64,000 nucleotides of DNA from Erwinia piriflorinigrans CFBP 5888 (GCF_001050515.1 NZ_CAHS01000016.1:62001-126000), one strand, 5' to 3'. Positions 1 through 9,328 are shown, counted from the stretch's first letter. Program-made: numbers and translations. Notes: generated from the letters alone by a model not told the origin.

Positions 1-190
1 CATCGAAATCATCGCAACAGTAGTGATAAATCCACTTCATCACCTGATCGGCACGAAAAGGTTTTTCGCCCAGGCTGGCAAAAAATTCGCGCATCTGCTG
101 ACGATTGAGATCCAGCAGGTTGATTTTTTCTTTTTTCGGGATGACGATTTCAGGTGATACGGACGATGGCGTCACATTAAGTTCTGACAT
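1..190 (-). CDS. rlmN: RlmN, 23S rRNA/tRNA C2-methyladenosine methyltransferase (N-terminal part only)
   Basis: Only the first 63 codons are inside the window; the gene runs off the left edge. The translation starts [10 protein letters not shown] and goes on through [15 protein letters not shown] and [15 protein letters not shown], which is the conserved N-terminal helical region of RlmN. RlmN is a cytoplasmic radical-SAM enzyme that methylates A2503 of 23S rRNA and A37 of some tRNAs. The radical-SAM cysteines and the catalytic half are not visible here. It lies downstream of ndk on the same strand, as in other enterobacteria, but a terminator separates the two. Identity is based on sequence recall plus synteny. 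Confidence 0.9.
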   Translation of the reverse strand, partial: MSELNVTPSSVSPEIVIPKKEKINLLDLNRQQMREFFASLGEKPFRADQVMKWIYHYCCDDFD

Positions 191-243
191 AGTGTTCTCT
201 GGCCTCGTTGTTACACGTTATGGCACTGGGTTTTTGAGTGAAT

Positions 244-282
244 AAAAAAGAAACGCCCCGCAGAATAAACTGTCGGGGCGCA
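244..282 (-). terminator. rho-independent terminator of ndk
   Basis: A stem of CGCCCCG pairing with CGGGGCG around an A+T-rich loop is followed, on the minus strand, by a T-rich tract (TTTCTTTTTT). It lies about 75 bases past the ndk stop and before rlmN, so it should end ndk transcription. Confidence 0.8.
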
Positions 283-359
283 TTATTGTACTCATGACTT
301 ATGAAGGGTTAAAGCGGCTGGCTAAAATAAATTTGCCCCTTCGCCGTCAGGCAGCCGAA

Positions 360-791
360 TTAACGGGTGCGTGGGCAGATTTCGCCTTCGCCGAAGAAAT
401 AAGCAATTTCGCGCGCGGCGGATTCTGCTGAATCAGAACCGTGGGTCGCATTCTCGGTGAAGCTGTCTGCATAATCAGCGCGCAGGGTTCCCGCAAGGGC
501 GTTAGCTGGGTTAGTTGCACCCATCAGGTCACGATGACGCTGCACAGCGTTGTCACCTTCCAGTACGGAAACCACCACCGGGCCAGAAGTCATAAACTCG
601 ACCAGGCCATCAAAGAACGGCTTGCCCTGATGTTCTGCGTAGAAGCCTTCAGCCTGCTCTTTGCTCAGATGCAACATTTTGCTGCCAACAATTTTGAAGC
701 CAGCGCTTTCAAAACGGTTGAAAATAGCACCGATAACGTTTTTTGCCACCGCGTTTGGTTTAACAATAGAAAAAGTACGCTCAATAGTCAT
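360..791 (-). CDS. ndk: nucleoside diphosphate kinase
   Basis: 143-residue protein of the usual Ndk length. It transfers the terminal phosphate of ATP to nucleoside diphosphates through a phosphohistidine. The motif NATHGSDS near residues 114-121 carries the catalytic histidine, and the N-terminus [14 protein letters not shown] is the conserved NDK strand. A longer frame runs upstream, but the ATG at 791 matches the family start, so the extra 28 residues are rejected. pbpC and yfhM, which separate ndk from sseA in E. coli, are absent; sseA follows directly on the other strand. Confidence 0.97.
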   Translation of the reverse strand: MTIERTFSIVKPNAVAKNVIGAIFNRFESAGFKIVGSKMLHLSKEQAEGFYAEHQGKPFFDGLVEFMTSGPVVVSVLEGDNAVQRHRDLMGATNPANALAGTLRADYADSFTENATHGSDSAESAAREIAYFFGEGEICPRTR

Positions 792-1215
792 ATGGACCCC
801 TGTTTTATTTTTTTCGAATATAGCCGTAAAAACCTGTCCCGAGCCGGGAAAGTGGCCGCGAATTATAGGGGGCATCGCTATGGATGACTATCTTAGTTTC
901 AATAATTTATTGAAAATTCCATCGGGCATCGCATTCCTCCCCCCGTTTGCGGCTATTTTACGCAGCCTGCCGTTAGATGAACAGAAAAGCATCCGGGGAA
1001 TTGTCTGAATTAGGAGGATAGTTCTATTCAATCATACGGTTGCAGATTCAAAAGCCACAGCATGAGTCAAACTGATGCTATCCCAATCGAATGTACTTTA
1101 TCAGGAATGCCTTTCAACATGCCGAAAACGGCCAGGGCCAACAAATAAATCTCACCTTGTGATAGCCAAAAAGATCGCTGACACTGCATTACCCCTGACT
1201 GACAAAGAGGCCGTA
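792..1215. promoter_or_regulatory. divergent intergenic region between ndk and sseA
   Basis: About 420 bases with no convincing gene. On the minus strand a TATAAT hexamer at 862-867 lies 17 bases from a weaker TAGTCA at 885-890, a plausible ndk promoter. The rest must hold the sseA promoter. The region marks where pbpC and yfhM sit in E. coli; I could not recognise remnants of either gene. Confidence 0.45.
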
Positions 1216-2076
1216 ATGACAACATCCTCTCTTTTTATTTCCGCAGAATTGCTGGCACAGCATTTGAGCGATGAAAGTATCCAGATACTGGATGCCCGTA
1301 TGCTGGCTCCCGGACTGGAGAAAACGCGTGATATTCACGCCGAATATCTGGCGGCCCATCTGCCAGGCGCGCCGTTTTTCGATATTGAAGCGCTGTCCGA
1401 TCACACCAGCCCCTATCCGCATATGATGCCCCGCGCCGAGAGTTTCGCCGTAGCGATGCGCGAACTGGGTGTTGCCAGTAACAAGCACCTGGTGGTGTAC
1501 GACGAAGGCAATCTGTTTTCGGCTCCGCGCGCCTGGTGGATGCTGCGCTATTTTGGTGTTGAACGGGTATCGATCCTTGCAGGTGGGCTGGCTGGCTGGC
1601 AGCAGGCGAAGCTGCCGCTGGCCAGCGGTGCGGTCGATGTGACTGAAGCAGAGTTTGATGTTGGCCCGGGCAATGGCGAAATTAAACGCGTCACCGAGGT
1701 CCTGCTGGTCAGCCATGAAGGCGGAGCACAGATTGTTGACGCCCGCGCCGCTAACCGTTTTCATGGCGAAGTGGATGAGCCACGCCCCGGTCTGCACCGT
1801 GGCCGCATCCCCGGTAGCCTGAATGTTCCCTGGAACACGCTGGTCAGTGACGGTCGTTTAAAACCCGCCGGCGAGCTGCGGGCGATCTTCAACCAACAGG
1901 GCGTGGATCTTTCGCAGCCGCTGATCGCCAGCTGCGGTTCCGGCGTTACCGCAGTGGTCGTTATTCTGGCACTGACCAGCCTCGGGGTGACAAACGCCGC
2001 ATTGTATGACGGTTCCTGGGGCGAATGGGGCAGCCGCCATGACCTGCCGATTGTGAATGATGCACAATCGACATGA
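1216..2076 (+). CDS. sseA: 3-mercaptopyruvate sulfurtransferase
   Basis: 286 residues, a tandem two-rhodanese-domain protein of the usual length. The C-terminal domain has the active-site loop CGSGVTA, which is diagnostic for mercaptopyruvate sulfurtransferases rather than thiosulfate:cyanide sulfurtransferases. The N-terminal domain has the non-catalytic rhodanese fold (ILDARM, DIEALSDHTSPYPHMMP). It moves sulfur from 3-mercaptopyruvate to thiol acceptors in the cytoplasm. The ATG at 1216 matches the family start; the open frame continues 47 codons upstream without homology. It is convergent with sseB, 47 bases away, so there is no room for the ryfA sRNA found there in E. coli. Confidence 0.95.
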   Translation: MTTSSLFISAELLAQHLSDESIQILDARMLAPGLEKTRDIHAEYLAAHLPGAPFFDIEALSDHTSPYPHMMPRAESFAVAMRELGVASNKHLVVYDEGNLFSAPRAWWMLRYFGVERVSILAGGLAGWQQAKLPLASGAVDVTEAEFDVGPGNGEIKRVTEVLLVSHEGGAQIVDARAANRFHGEVDEPRPGLHRGRIPGSLNVPWNTLVSDGRLKPAGELRAIFNQQGVDLSQPLIASCGSGVTAVVVILALTSLGVTNAALYDGSWGEWGSRHDLPIVNDAQST

Positions 2077-2123
2077 ATCTCACCTGAAAAGGTTGATGCT
2101 GCTGGAGCGTCTGCAATACCTGT

Positions 2124-2903
2124 TTAATCGATATTTTTCACTTTAAAATCGCGCAGGAAGCTGCCCCAGCGGCGCTCATAAAACGGAGTAATATGGGCAG
2201 TAAAGAAATGGCTGATACCCTTCTCTCCCTCTGCTACCTGGCAAATATCAATCGGATCATCACCGGGCTGGGTATCGGTTGCCACACTGCCCGCTGCCTG
2301 AATAATCGCGTCAATGTCACCATCGGCCTCAATGCCAATCAGCAGATTGGCTGGCTGATCTGCCGCCTCTTTCATCTGCGCCATGTACGCACGACGCACA
2401 GGCTTATATCTGGCAAACAGCTGAGTGAGTGAATCGATCATCTGCGCCGGGGGTTCAGCAATCTCCGACAACAGCAGTGAAGTCCCTCCCTCCAGCACCG
2501 TCTGTTGACTGAGGGCATTGCCGCTATCCTCCATTAAATGGGTGATTTCACGGGGCGTGAACTCTTTACCGCTATCCAGCTTCGGGTTAAGAAACAACGT
2601 TTCGCCGAGGGTCATGGCAAACAGCGTACGCACCGGCATCACGAGATACGCCTGCTCACCACTAACCGCAGATTGTAGCGCGTCGACCGAGGTGAAAAAC
2701 GGAATGATGTCTGTACCGTTATCTTTTTCCCAGTGCTGCAAATCGACCGGGGTGCTGGCATCAATCGCCCGTTCAGGCTGTGCGCTGGTACCCGGCACGA
2801 TAACGCTGGCCTCCATCAGCAGGGCAAAAAATTCCGGGCGGTGCGCCGGCTCAGTTGCCGCCCGTTTCAGCACGTCTTCCAGACGCGGATTAAGGTCATT
2901 CAT
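2124..2903 (-). CDS. sseB: SseB, enhanced serine sensitivity protein
   Basis: 259 residues, close to E. coli SseB (258). SseB is a cytoplasmic protein known mainly because its overproduction in E. coli makes cells serine-sensitive; its biochemical activity is not established. The segments YLVMPVRTLFAM and FFTAHITPFYERRWGSF are typical of the family. I take the ATG at 2903 (MNDLNPRLEDVL), not the upstream in-frame start. It follows pepB on the same strand at about 100 bases and could be cotranscribed. The identity is firm; the function is open. Confidence 0.9.
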   Translation of the reverse strand: MNDLNPRLEDVLKRAATEPAHRPEFFALLMEASVIVPGTSAQPERAIDASTPVDLQHWEKDNGTDIIPFFTSVDALQSAVSGEQAYLVMPVRTLFAMTLGETLFLNPKLDSGKEFTPREITHLMEDSGNALSQQTVLEGGTSLLLSEIAEPPAQMIDSLTQLFARYKPVRRAYMAQMKEAADQPANLLIGIEADGDIDAIIQAAGSVATDTQPGDDPIDICQVAEGEKGISHFFTAHITPFYERRWGSFLRDFKVKNID

Positions 2904-3003
2904 TGAAGGGTTCCGGTTGATCACGATAAACATTGGGCAGACCCGCTTAGTGGCCTGCCCTGGGGAGAAGCACAAACAGGGGAGAACTTGCCTGTACCCT
3001 GAT

Positions 3004-4296
3004 TTAGTTTGCGCGGCTCAGCAGCAGGTTAGCCAGGGTACGGACGCCCAGCCCTGTGGCGCCCGCAGACCATTGATCCACCGCACCTTTGCGGTAGGTG
3101 GCCGAACAGTCAATATGCAGCCAGCCCTGCTTATAATCACTGACAAAGTGCGACAGGAAGGCGGCTGCGGTGCTGGCACCGGCTGAGTGCGCGGGGCTGG
3201 CAATGTTGTTGAGATCGGCAAAATTTGACGGCAAATGGCTGCGATGGAATTCCGCCAGCGGCAGACGCCAGAATGGCTCATTTTCTCCCGCCGCGCTGGT
3301 TAACAACGACTGGGCCAGCGCATCATCAAAACTGAACAGCGCGTGATAATCATTTCCCAGCGCGGTTTTCGCGGCACCGGTCAGCGTCGCCGCATCGATA
3401 ATCAGTTCCGGGTTAAGCGCACTGGCATCGATCAGGCCATCGGCCAGCACCAGGCGCCCTTCGGCATCGGTATTCATCACCTCAACGCTTTTGCCGTTGC
3501 GGTAACGAATAATATCCCCCAGTCTAAAGGCGTTGCCGCTCACCATATTGTCAGCACAACACAGGATCAGCTTTACGCGCTTTTTCAGGCCACGACTGAC
3601 GGCTAAAGCCAGCGCACCGGTCAGCGTTGCTGCGCCACCCATATCGGACTTCATGGAATCCATAAATCCGCTCGGTTTCAGGCTGTAGCCGCCGGTATCA
3701 AAAGTGACCCCCTTACCCACCAGGCAGGCGAACACCGGGGTTTCATCGTTGCCGCCCGGATTGTAATCCAGCGTCAGCAGTACCGGACTGCGTGACGAAC
3801 CGCGTCCTACGGTGTGCAATCCCATATAATTTTGCTGGCGCAGATCCTCGCCTTTAATAATGCGATAACTGACCGCATCGCAGGCAATATCACACAGCAG
3901 GTCGATGGCTCGCGTGGCCAACTGCTCCGGCCCCAGCTCTTCCGCTGGCAGATTGATGGTATTACGCACCCAGTCGACAATCTTCAGGCGGTTATTCAGT
4001 TCCTGCTGTGCGGCGTCGCTTAACGTCGCCCACTCTATTTCTCGCTCACCTTTCGGCCCGCGATAACCCTGCCAGAAGGCCCAGCTGTTCTCCAGATCCC
4101 AGCCTTCTCCGCTCAGACTAACGAGGCGAATGCCCTGGCCGTCGATTTTGCGTGCGGCGCGCTGGATGGTGACCAGAGGATCGCTGCCGTTCAGGTGAAT
4201 AGTCATCCCCTGGTCGTTGCTGCTCAGCGTGGCTTTTTCACCCCAGCGCGGGTCGGCCGCTGCGGTTGACAGAGTTATCTTCATCGGGGTAGTCAT
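3004..4296 (-). CDS. pepB: aminopeptidase B (leucyl aminopeptidase family M17)
   Basis: 430 residues, close to E. coli PepB. The enzyme is a hexameric cytosolic metallo-aminopeptidase that removes N-terminal residues from peptides. The M17 signature [14 protein letters not shown] is present, as are the two-metal site residues in [14 protein letters not shown] and the SDMGGAA segment. The ATG at 4296 is preferred over the one at 4314 because it matches the family start and has AAGGAG about 7 bases upstream. In E. coli pepB ends the isc gene string after iscX; here it directly follows iscS because six isc genes are missing. Confidence 0.95.
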   Translation of the reverse strand: MTTPMKITLSTAAADPRWGEKATLSSNDQGMTIHLNGSDPLVTIQRAARKIDGQGIRLVSLSGEGWDLENSWAFWQGYRGPKGEREIEWATLSDAAQQELNNRLKIVDWVRNTINLPAEELGPEQLATRAIDLLCDIACDAVSYRIIKGEDLRQQNYMGLHTVGRGSSRSPVLLTLDYNPGGNDETPVFACLVGKGVTFDTGGYSLKPSGFMDSMKSDMGGAATLTGALALAVSRGLKKRVKLILCCADNMVSGNAFRLGDIIRYRNGKSVEVMNTDAEGRLVLADGLIDASALNPELIIDAATLTGAAKTALGNDYHALFSFDDALAQSLLTSAAGENEPFWRLPLAEFHRSHLPSNFADLNNIASPAHSAGASTAAAFLSHFVSDYKQGWLHIDCSATYRKGAVDQWSAGATGLGVRTLANLLLSRAN

Positions 4297-4450
4297 CGCA
4301 TAGCTCCTTATCATTTTTCGTTATGTTGGCCGGCGTACCCGGCCGCTGCGATTCGCCGCAGCACGATGCTAGTTGAATTCGTCCGATCAGACTAACAGAA
4401 ATCTGTCAGGGAAGTTTTCACAGGGTGCGATTAAGATCTGGGGAAAGGAA

Positions 4451-4476
4451 AACGGGCCGGAAAATTCCGGCCCGTT
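4451..4476 (-). terminator. strong hairpin after iscS
   Basis: A perfect inverted repeat, AACGGGCCGGAA pairing with TTCCGGCCCGTT around two bases, followed on the minus strand by TTTTCCTTTCCCC. It lies just past the iscS stop, where iscU begins in other enterobacteria, so iscR-iscS appears to be a closed two-gene unit. Confidence 0.7.
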
Positions 4477-4498
4477 AAGCAAACAGCGATGATTCGGC

Positions 4499-5698
4499 CT
4501 AACCTGCCTGCACACCCGCCCCGGCTTTAAAAGCCTGCCAGCTCGGGGAGTGCTCACGCAGACGCGCAATCGACTTTTGCAGCAGCTGAATCGCGTAATC
4601 GATCTCTTCTTCGCTGGTAAAACGTCCCAGCGAGAAACGAATGGAGCTGTGCGCCAGTTCATCGCTCAGCCCGATAGCACGTAAGACGTAAGACGGTTCC
4701 ATGCTGGCAGAAGTACAGGCCGAACCGGTAGAAACAGCCAGATCTTTCAGCGCCATAATCAGCGATTCACCGTCAACATAATGGAAGCAGACGTTAAGAA
4801 TGTTGGCCGCGCCCTGCTCCAGCGAACCGTTAACGGAAACCGCTTCAATGCGGCTAATCCCTTGCCACAGCCGACGACGCAGCGCGCTGATACGCGTCAT
4901 ATCATCAGCCATCGCCTCTTTAGCAATGCGATATGCCTCACCCATGCCCACAATCTGATGCACCGGCAGCGTGCCGGAGCGCATACCGCGCTCGTGTCCC
5001 CCGCCGTGGATCTGCGCTTCAAGACGAATGCGCGGCTGACGACGGACGAACAGTGCGCCGATCCCCTTAGGCCCATAGATTTTGTGGGCGGAGAAAGACA
5101 TCAGGTCAACGGGCAACTCTGCGAGATCAACGGGCAGTTTGCCGACGCTCTGCGTGGCATCAACATGAAAGATAATGCCACGCGCACGACAGCATTCACC
5201 GATGGCGGCGATATCCTGCACTACGCCTGTCTCATTATTGACGTGCATAATCGTCACCAGCACGGTGTCATCACGCAGCGCGGATTCGATCTGCTGTAAG
5301 GTCAGGGAGCCATCGCTTTGTGGTGTGAGATAAGTGACGCTAAAACCTTCATGCTCCAGCTGAGCACAGGTATCCAGCACCGCTTTGTGTTCAGTCGCAC
5401 AGGTGACGATATGACGCCCCTTTTCCCGATGGAAATTGGCTGCGCCTTTGATCGCCAGATTATTAGCTTCGGTGGCACCGGAGGTAAAAACAATTTCGCG
5501 CGGATCGGCACCAACCAGTTCAGCAATCTGATTGCGGGCCACATCGACCGCTTCTTCCGCCTGCCAACCAAAGCGGTGGGAACGCGAGGCAGGATTGCCG
5601 AAAGTGCCATCTTGGGTGAGATACTGCATCATTTTGGTCGCTACGCGCGGATCGGCTGGCGTGGTGGCAGAATAATCCAGATATATCGGTAATTTCAT
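4499..5698 (-). CDS. iscS: cysteine desulfurase IscS
   Basis: 399 residues. A PLP enzyme that takes sulfur from cysteine as an enzyme-bound persulfide for Fe-S clusters, tRNA thiolation and thiamine. The PLP lysine lies in [10 protein letters not shown] and the catalytic cysteine loop is [17 protein letters not shown]. The body is very close to E. coli IscS (404 aa), but the last residues read KAGAGVQAG in place of the conserved tail ending in His-His that contributes to IscU contact in E. coli. This fits the loss of iscU, iscA, hscB, hscA, fdx and iscX next door. It probably still serves TusA and ThiI-type acceptors, and perhaps SUF or other carriers; that part is inference. Confidence 0.95.
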   Translation of the reverse strand: MKLPIYLDYSATTPADPRVATKMMQYLTQDGTFGNPASRSHRFGWQAEEAVDVARNQIAELVGADPREIVFTSGATEANNLAIKGAANFHREKGRHIVTCATEHKAVLDTCAQLEHEGFSVTYLTPQSDGSLTLQQIESALRDDTVLVTIMHVNNETGVVQDIAAIGECCRARGIIFHVDATQSVGKLPVDLAELPVDLMSFSAHKIYGPKGIGALFVRRQPRIRLEAQIHGGGHERGMRSGTLPVHQIVGMGEAYRIAKEAMADDMTRISALRRRLWQGISRIEAVSVNGSLEQGAANILNVCFHYVDGESLIMALKDLAVSTGSACTSASMEPSYVLRAIGLSDELAHSSIRFSLGRFTSEEEIDYAIQLLQKSIARLREHSPSWQAFKAGAGVQAG

Positions 5699-5761
5699 TG
5701 CTTGTTAAGCTCCGGGAGGTTGCTGTTTGCCGCCCTTCTGCGCCCTGAAATTTTATGGGTA

Positions 5762-5807
5762 GCAGAAACGCATAAAAGGCCTGTAACGGCCTTTTATGCG
5801 TTTCTGC
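5762..5807 (-). promoter_or_regulatory. 20-bp perfect hairpin between iscR and iscS
   Basis: A stem of 20 matched bases (5762-5781 with 5788-5807, the second arm being GGCCTTTTATGCGTTTCTGC) closes a six-base loop. It starts about 30 bases past the iscR stop. In E. coli a structure in this gap protects the iscR message when RyhB destroys the iscS part. A similar role is possible here, or partial termination. Confidence 0.6.
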
Positions 5808-5836
5808 GGGCGAAGAACGCTTCGCCGGGACTGCGA

Positions 5837-6334
5837 TTAGGCGCGCAGATTGACGTTAATCGTTTCGTGTATGCGACCATGAGGCGCACGACGGATTTCA
5901 TTGCTGTTCTGGCGGTCGGCCACAACCAGGATCTCCTGGTTGTTGACCAGCTCGGCCAGGGTAATGTTGTTCAGAAAGTCGCTGATGCGCTCGCTCAGGT
6001 CACGCCACAGAACGTGAGTCAGACAACGCTCGCCGCCCTGGCAGCCTTCTTTCCCCTGGCATTTGGTCGCATCCACCGATTCATCCACGGCGGTAATCAC
6101 TGCCCCCACGGCAATCGCATCGGCTGCTTTACCCAGCAGATAACCACCGCCCGGACCACGCACGCTGGCTACCAGACCATTCTTACGCAGACGTGAGAAC
6201 AGCTGCTCAAGATAAGAGAGGGAAATGCCCTGACGCTCTGAAATATCAGCTAAAGGCACCGGGCCTTCGTGAGAATGCAGTGCAACATCAAGCATAGCGG
6301 TAACAGCATAACGGCCTTTGGATGTCAGTCTCAT
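5837..6334 (-). CDS. iscR: Fe-S cluster-responsive transcription factor IscR
   Basis: 165 residues, Rrf2 family. The N-terminal winged helix ([19 protein letters not shown], then a recognition helix around [11 protein letters not shown]) is followed by the cluster-binding loop with Cys92, Cys98, Cys104 and His107, the ligand set of E. coli IscR. Holo-IscR represses the isc promoter; apo-IscR activates suf and other genes. Three IscR-type boxes lie directly upstream, so autoregulation is expected. It has been kept although the Fe-S scaffold genes it normally controls are absent from this locus. Confidence 0.96.
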   Translation of the reverse strand: MRLTSKGRYAVTAMLDVALHSHEGPVPLADISERQGISLSYLEQLFSRLRKNGLVASVRGPGGGYLLGKAADAIAVGAVITAVDESVDATKCQGKEGCQGGERCLTHVLWRDLSERISDFLNNITLAELVNNQEILVVADRQNSNEIRRAPHGRIHETINVNLRA

Positions 6335-6397
6335 GGCGTAAACAACCTCGGTGATAACCCTGTACGGGTGTTAACAAATTATGTTCGCCAGTCTGCC

Positions 6398-6472
6398 ATT
6401 CCCGAGTAATTTGGTCAAGTATTTAACCAAGTAAAACAGTCAACTATTTAACCTAGTAATTTACTCAACTAT
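6398..6472 (-). promoter_or_regulatory. three abutting 25-bp IscR type-1 boxes upstream of iscR
   Basis: Read on the minus strand, 6448-6472, 6423-6447 and 6398-6422 each fit the type-1 pattern ATAsyyGACTrwwwyAGTcrrsTAT with a few mismatches; they start ATAGTTGAGTA, ATAGTTGACTG and ATACTTGACCA. They touch each other with no gap. From memory, E. coli has two such sites at this promoter. Confidence 0.7.
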
Positions 6473-6492
6473 TTGGCTGTTTTAGCCCCGCT

Positions 6493-7218
6493 TTAATCGC
6501 CCTGCCGCTTCTCAAGTGACGAGAGCATGCCGCGCAAAATATTCAGCTCATCACGTTCCGGGCGGGCGCGAGTAAACAGGCGACGCATTTTGCTCATCAC
6601 CTGTCCCGGACTGGCCGCGCGGATAAATCCGCTGTCGGTCATCGTTTTTTCCATATGCTGATAGAAACGTTCAAGATCGTCCACCAGCGGATAAGGAGAG
6701 TCATCATGCTGTGCCTGCGGCGTTTCCACGGATTGCAGGAAAGCCATGCGCACCTCATAGGCAATAATCTGTACCGCCATCGCCAGATTCAGCGAGCTGT
6801 ACTCCGGGTTAGCAGCAATCGCGACATGGTAGTGGCACTTCTGCAACTCTTCGTTAGTCAACCCAACGCGTTCACGACCAAATACCAGCGCTACCGGGGC
6901 GTGCTGCCCTTCTTCAACGCTTTTTATGCCGCATTCCCGTGGGTCCAGCATCGGCCACGGCAAAGAGCGCGAACGTGCGCTGGTGCCCACCACCAGGCTG
7001 CAACCTGAAATCGCTTCATCAAGGGTATCAACAATTTTTGCTTCGCCGATCACATCACTAGCTCCTGCGGCTAGCGCGATTGCCTGTGAATCAGGTTTGA
7101 CCAGTGGATTGACCAGATAAAGATTGGTTAAGCCCATCGTTTTCATCGCACGGGCAACGGAACCCATGTTGCCGGTATGAGAAGTTTCCACCAGCACAAT
7201 TCGGATATTTTGCAACAT
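6493..7218 (-). CDS. trmJ: tRNA (cytidine/uridine-2'-O-)-methyltransferase TrmJ
   Basis: 241 residues, SPOUT (SpoU) methyltransferase that modifies ribose 32 of several tRNAs. The N-terminal SPOUT core has [31 protein letters not shown] and [12 protein letters not shown], the three SpoU motifs that build the trefoil knot. The ATG at 7218 ([11 protein letters not shown]) is the family start; the frame runs 21 codons further up without homology. It lies upstream of iscR on the same strand with the iscR promoter between them, and diverges from suhB, as in E. coli. Confidence 0.95.
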   Translation of the reverse strand: MLQNIRIVLVETSHTGNMGSVARAMKTMGLTNLYLVNPLVKPDSQAIALAAGASDVIGEAKIVDTLDEAISGCSLVVGTSARSRSLPWPMLDPRECGIKSVEEGQHAPVALVFGRERVGLTNEELQKCHYHVAIAANPEYSSLNLAMAVQIIAYEVRMAFLQSVETPQAQHDDSPYPLVDDLERFYQHMEKTMTDSGFIRAASPGQVMSKMRRLFTRARPERDELNILRGMLSSLEKRQGD

Positions 7219-7481
7219 AAGGGTTAGAGGTCTTCCGGGTATGAGAGATAATTTGTCGATGCTAGCATATTTCCAGGACATTTACCGACGTTCCCTGCTA
7301 TACTACGCGCCGTTTTCTATCAGATTATGATAAAAATCCGAAATAATTGCAGTGGCTACAATGAGATCGCTTTCGCTGGCTTGCATCTATCGGTGCGAAC
7401 AGTCGTTGATGCGTTGCTTCTTATCCATTGCAAATATCCCGGATACCCCGTTCTTTAACATCCAGTGAGACGATACTACCT

Positions 7482-8285
7482 ATGCATCCGATGCTCAACA
7501 TTGCCGTGCGCGCTGCGCGCAAGGCCGGAAACGTAATTGCCAAGCACTATGAAACCCCGGACTCCGTCGAAGCCAGCCAGAAAGGCAGCAATGACTTTGT
7601 CACCAATGTTGACCGCGAAGCGGAACGCCAGATTATTGAAGTGATCCGCAAGTCTTACCCAAAGCACACCATTATTACTGAAGAGAGCGGTGAGCTGCAG
7701 GGCGAAGATCAGGATGTGCAATGGGTTATCGATCCACTGGATGGCACCACCAACTACATCAAACGCCTGCCTCATTTCAGCATTTCTATCGCCGTACGCA
7801 TTAAAGGCCGTACCGAAGTGGCGGTGGTTTACGATCCGATGCGTAATGAGCTGTTTAGCGCCGTGCGCGGTCAGGGCACCCAGCTCAACGGCTATCGTCT
7901 GCGCGGCGGCACCGCTCGCGATCTGGATGGCACCATTCTGGCAACCGGCTTCCCGTTCAAGGTGAAGCAGCACGCGACCCCTTACATCAACATCGTCGGC
8001 AAACTGTTTACCCAGTGTGCTGATTTCCGCCGCAGCGGCTCTGCTGCGCTGGATCTGGCCTATGTGGCGGCCGGTCGCGTTGACGGTTATTTTGAGATTG
8101 GCCTGAAGCCGTGGGATTTTGCCGCCGGAGAACTGCTGGTGCGCGAAGCGGGCGGTCTGGTCACCGATTTCACCGGTGCTCACGGCTACATGCACTCCGG
8201 TAACATCGTGGCGGGCAATCCGCGCGTAGTGAAAGCGATGCTGGCCAATATGCGCGATGAGCTGAGCGAAGCGCTTAAACGCTAA
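7482..8285 (+). CDS. suhB: SuhB, inositol-1-monophosphatase and rRNA transcription antitermination factor
   Basis: 267 residues, identical in length to E. coli SuhB. Motif 1 of the Mg-dependent phosphatase family is WVIDPLDGTTNYI and motif 2 is KPWDFAAGELLVREAGG; EESGE supplies another metal ligand. It hydrolyses inositol monophosphate in vitro and, in E. coli, joins the Nus complex that drives rRNA transcription. The ATG at 7482 is the family start. A long minus-strand frame over the same bases is a shadow. Confidence 0.96.
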   Translation: MHPMLNIAVRAARKAGNVIAKHYETPDSVEASQKGSNDFVTNVDREAERQIIEVIRKSYPKHTIITEESGELQGEDQDVQWVIDPLDGTTNYIKRLPHFSISIAVRIKGRTEVAVVYDPMRNELFSAVRGQGTQLNGYRLRGGTARDLDGTILATGFPFKVKQHATPYINIVGKLFTQCADFRRSGSAALDLAYVAAGRVDGYFEIGLKPWDFAAGELLVREAGGLVTDFTGAHGYMHSGNIVAGNPRVVKAMLANMRDELSEALKR

Positions 8286-8338
8286 GCGTTTCAGGCTGCC
8301 GGGGCCGAACGAAACAGACGTTCGGCCCCGATTGACAG

Positions 8339-9328
8339 TCAAAACATGGGCCGGATGCCGCCCGATATTGCCGGTTGCGCACTAAACCAGAGTAGTGCTC
8401 CCGCAGCCACCAGCATCACTCCCCCCAGCAATGCCACGCCGTTCAGCACGATAATCTGCCAGCCCGTCCGGGAGTCGTCACCTCTGATACGCAGCGCCAG
8501 CCTCCTGCAAAAATGCACCAGCAACGCCATCGCCGAGACGGTCAGCGCCGTTCCCATCGCCATCACCAGAGCCGACAGCACGCCCCAGAACCAGACGCCG
8601 ACCACTTTGGAGAACAGCAGCATCATAATGGCCCCCGAACAGGGACGTAATCCCATTGACAGCACCACCGCTATTTTTGTCTGCCATCCCGGTGACTGCG
8701 CCAGCATATCAACGTCAGGCACATGCTGATGGCCACAGCCACAATGTGCGCCGTGCGGCTCTCCGGCTGGCAGGATACGCTTTATCTGCATTCGTGACGG
8801 CCTGACCGCCAGCTGGGTCGTCAGTTTTCTTAGGGCACGCCAACACAGCCACAACCCCAGCCCGATAACCAACAGGTAGCTGCCCTTTTCCAGCCAGTAA
8901 CTGCTGATATGCAGCTGACGAGCAGAAAGCTGGAGCACGCCCAGCACCAGCGTAACCAGTACAATGGCGATGCAGCCCTGTACCAATGCGGCTGCTAGCG
9001 TCAGTTGCAGGCTGGTTTTCATTTTCGTCGGATGAGTGGCAAGGAACGTGGTGATGATCACCTTGCCATGCCCCGGCCCCAGGGCATGCAAAATGCCATA
9101 AAACAGGCTAAATCCCACCAACCCTAACCCCGCCTGCTGCGGATGACTGGCGACCTGTTGCAACAGTTGGATCATCTGACGGTGCAACTCTTTTTGCCAA
9201 AGAGCGCTTTGCCAGAGTATTTGCGGCCAGCATTGCCAAACCAGCAGCCCGCCGGCGACCAGCATCGCCAGCAACAGAAGCAGAAACACCACGCGGTAGC
9301 GACGAATGATTAGCGCACTTACTGACAT
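8339..9328 (-). CDS. NicO-family metal transporter, ZevB-like (zinc/nickel/cobalt)
   Basis: 329 residues, polytopic inner-membrane protein of the NiCoT/NicO family. It has several hydrophobic segments, the hallmark HALGPGHGK at residues 81-89, GLRPCSGAIMM at 226-236, and a metal-binding-looking loop HCGCGHQH at 195-202. It overlaps the DUF1007 gene upstream by 10 bases, the same pair as ZevA-ZevB of Haemophilus, where it supports zinc uptake. The Zur-like palindrome at the head of the pair favours zinc; nickel or cobalt remains possible from family membership alone. The pair sits between suhB and csiE, where E. coli has other genes. Confidence 0.8.
   Translation of the reverse strand: MSVSALIIRRYRVVFLLLLLAMLVAGGLLVWQCWPQILWQSALWQKELHRQMIQLLQQVASHPQQAGLGLVGFSLFYGILHALGPGHGKVIITTFLATHPTKMKTSLQLTLAAALVQGCIAIVLVTLVLGVLQLSARQLHISSYWLEKGSYLLVIGLGLWLCWRALRKLTTQLAVRPSRMQIKRILPAGEPHGAHCGCGHQHVPDVDMLAQSPGWQTKIAVVLSMGLRPCSGAIMMLLFSKVVGVWFWGVLSALVMAMGTALTVSAMALLVHFCRRLALRIRGDDSRTGWQIIVLNGVALLGGVMLVAAGALLWFSAQPAISGGIRPMF

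Noticed and set aside
441-1008. Plus-strand frames of 148 and 115 codons over and beside ndk
   Set aside because: They are antisense to ndk or run out of it, have no ribosome site and no recognisable protein pattern.
1189-1797. 202-codon minus-strand frame over sseA
   Set aside because: Shadow of sseA in a G+C-rich reading frame; composition rich in Q, R and H without domain structure.
7476-8342. 288-codon minus-strand frame over suhB
   Set aside because: Antisense shadow of a clear, conserved gene of exact family length.
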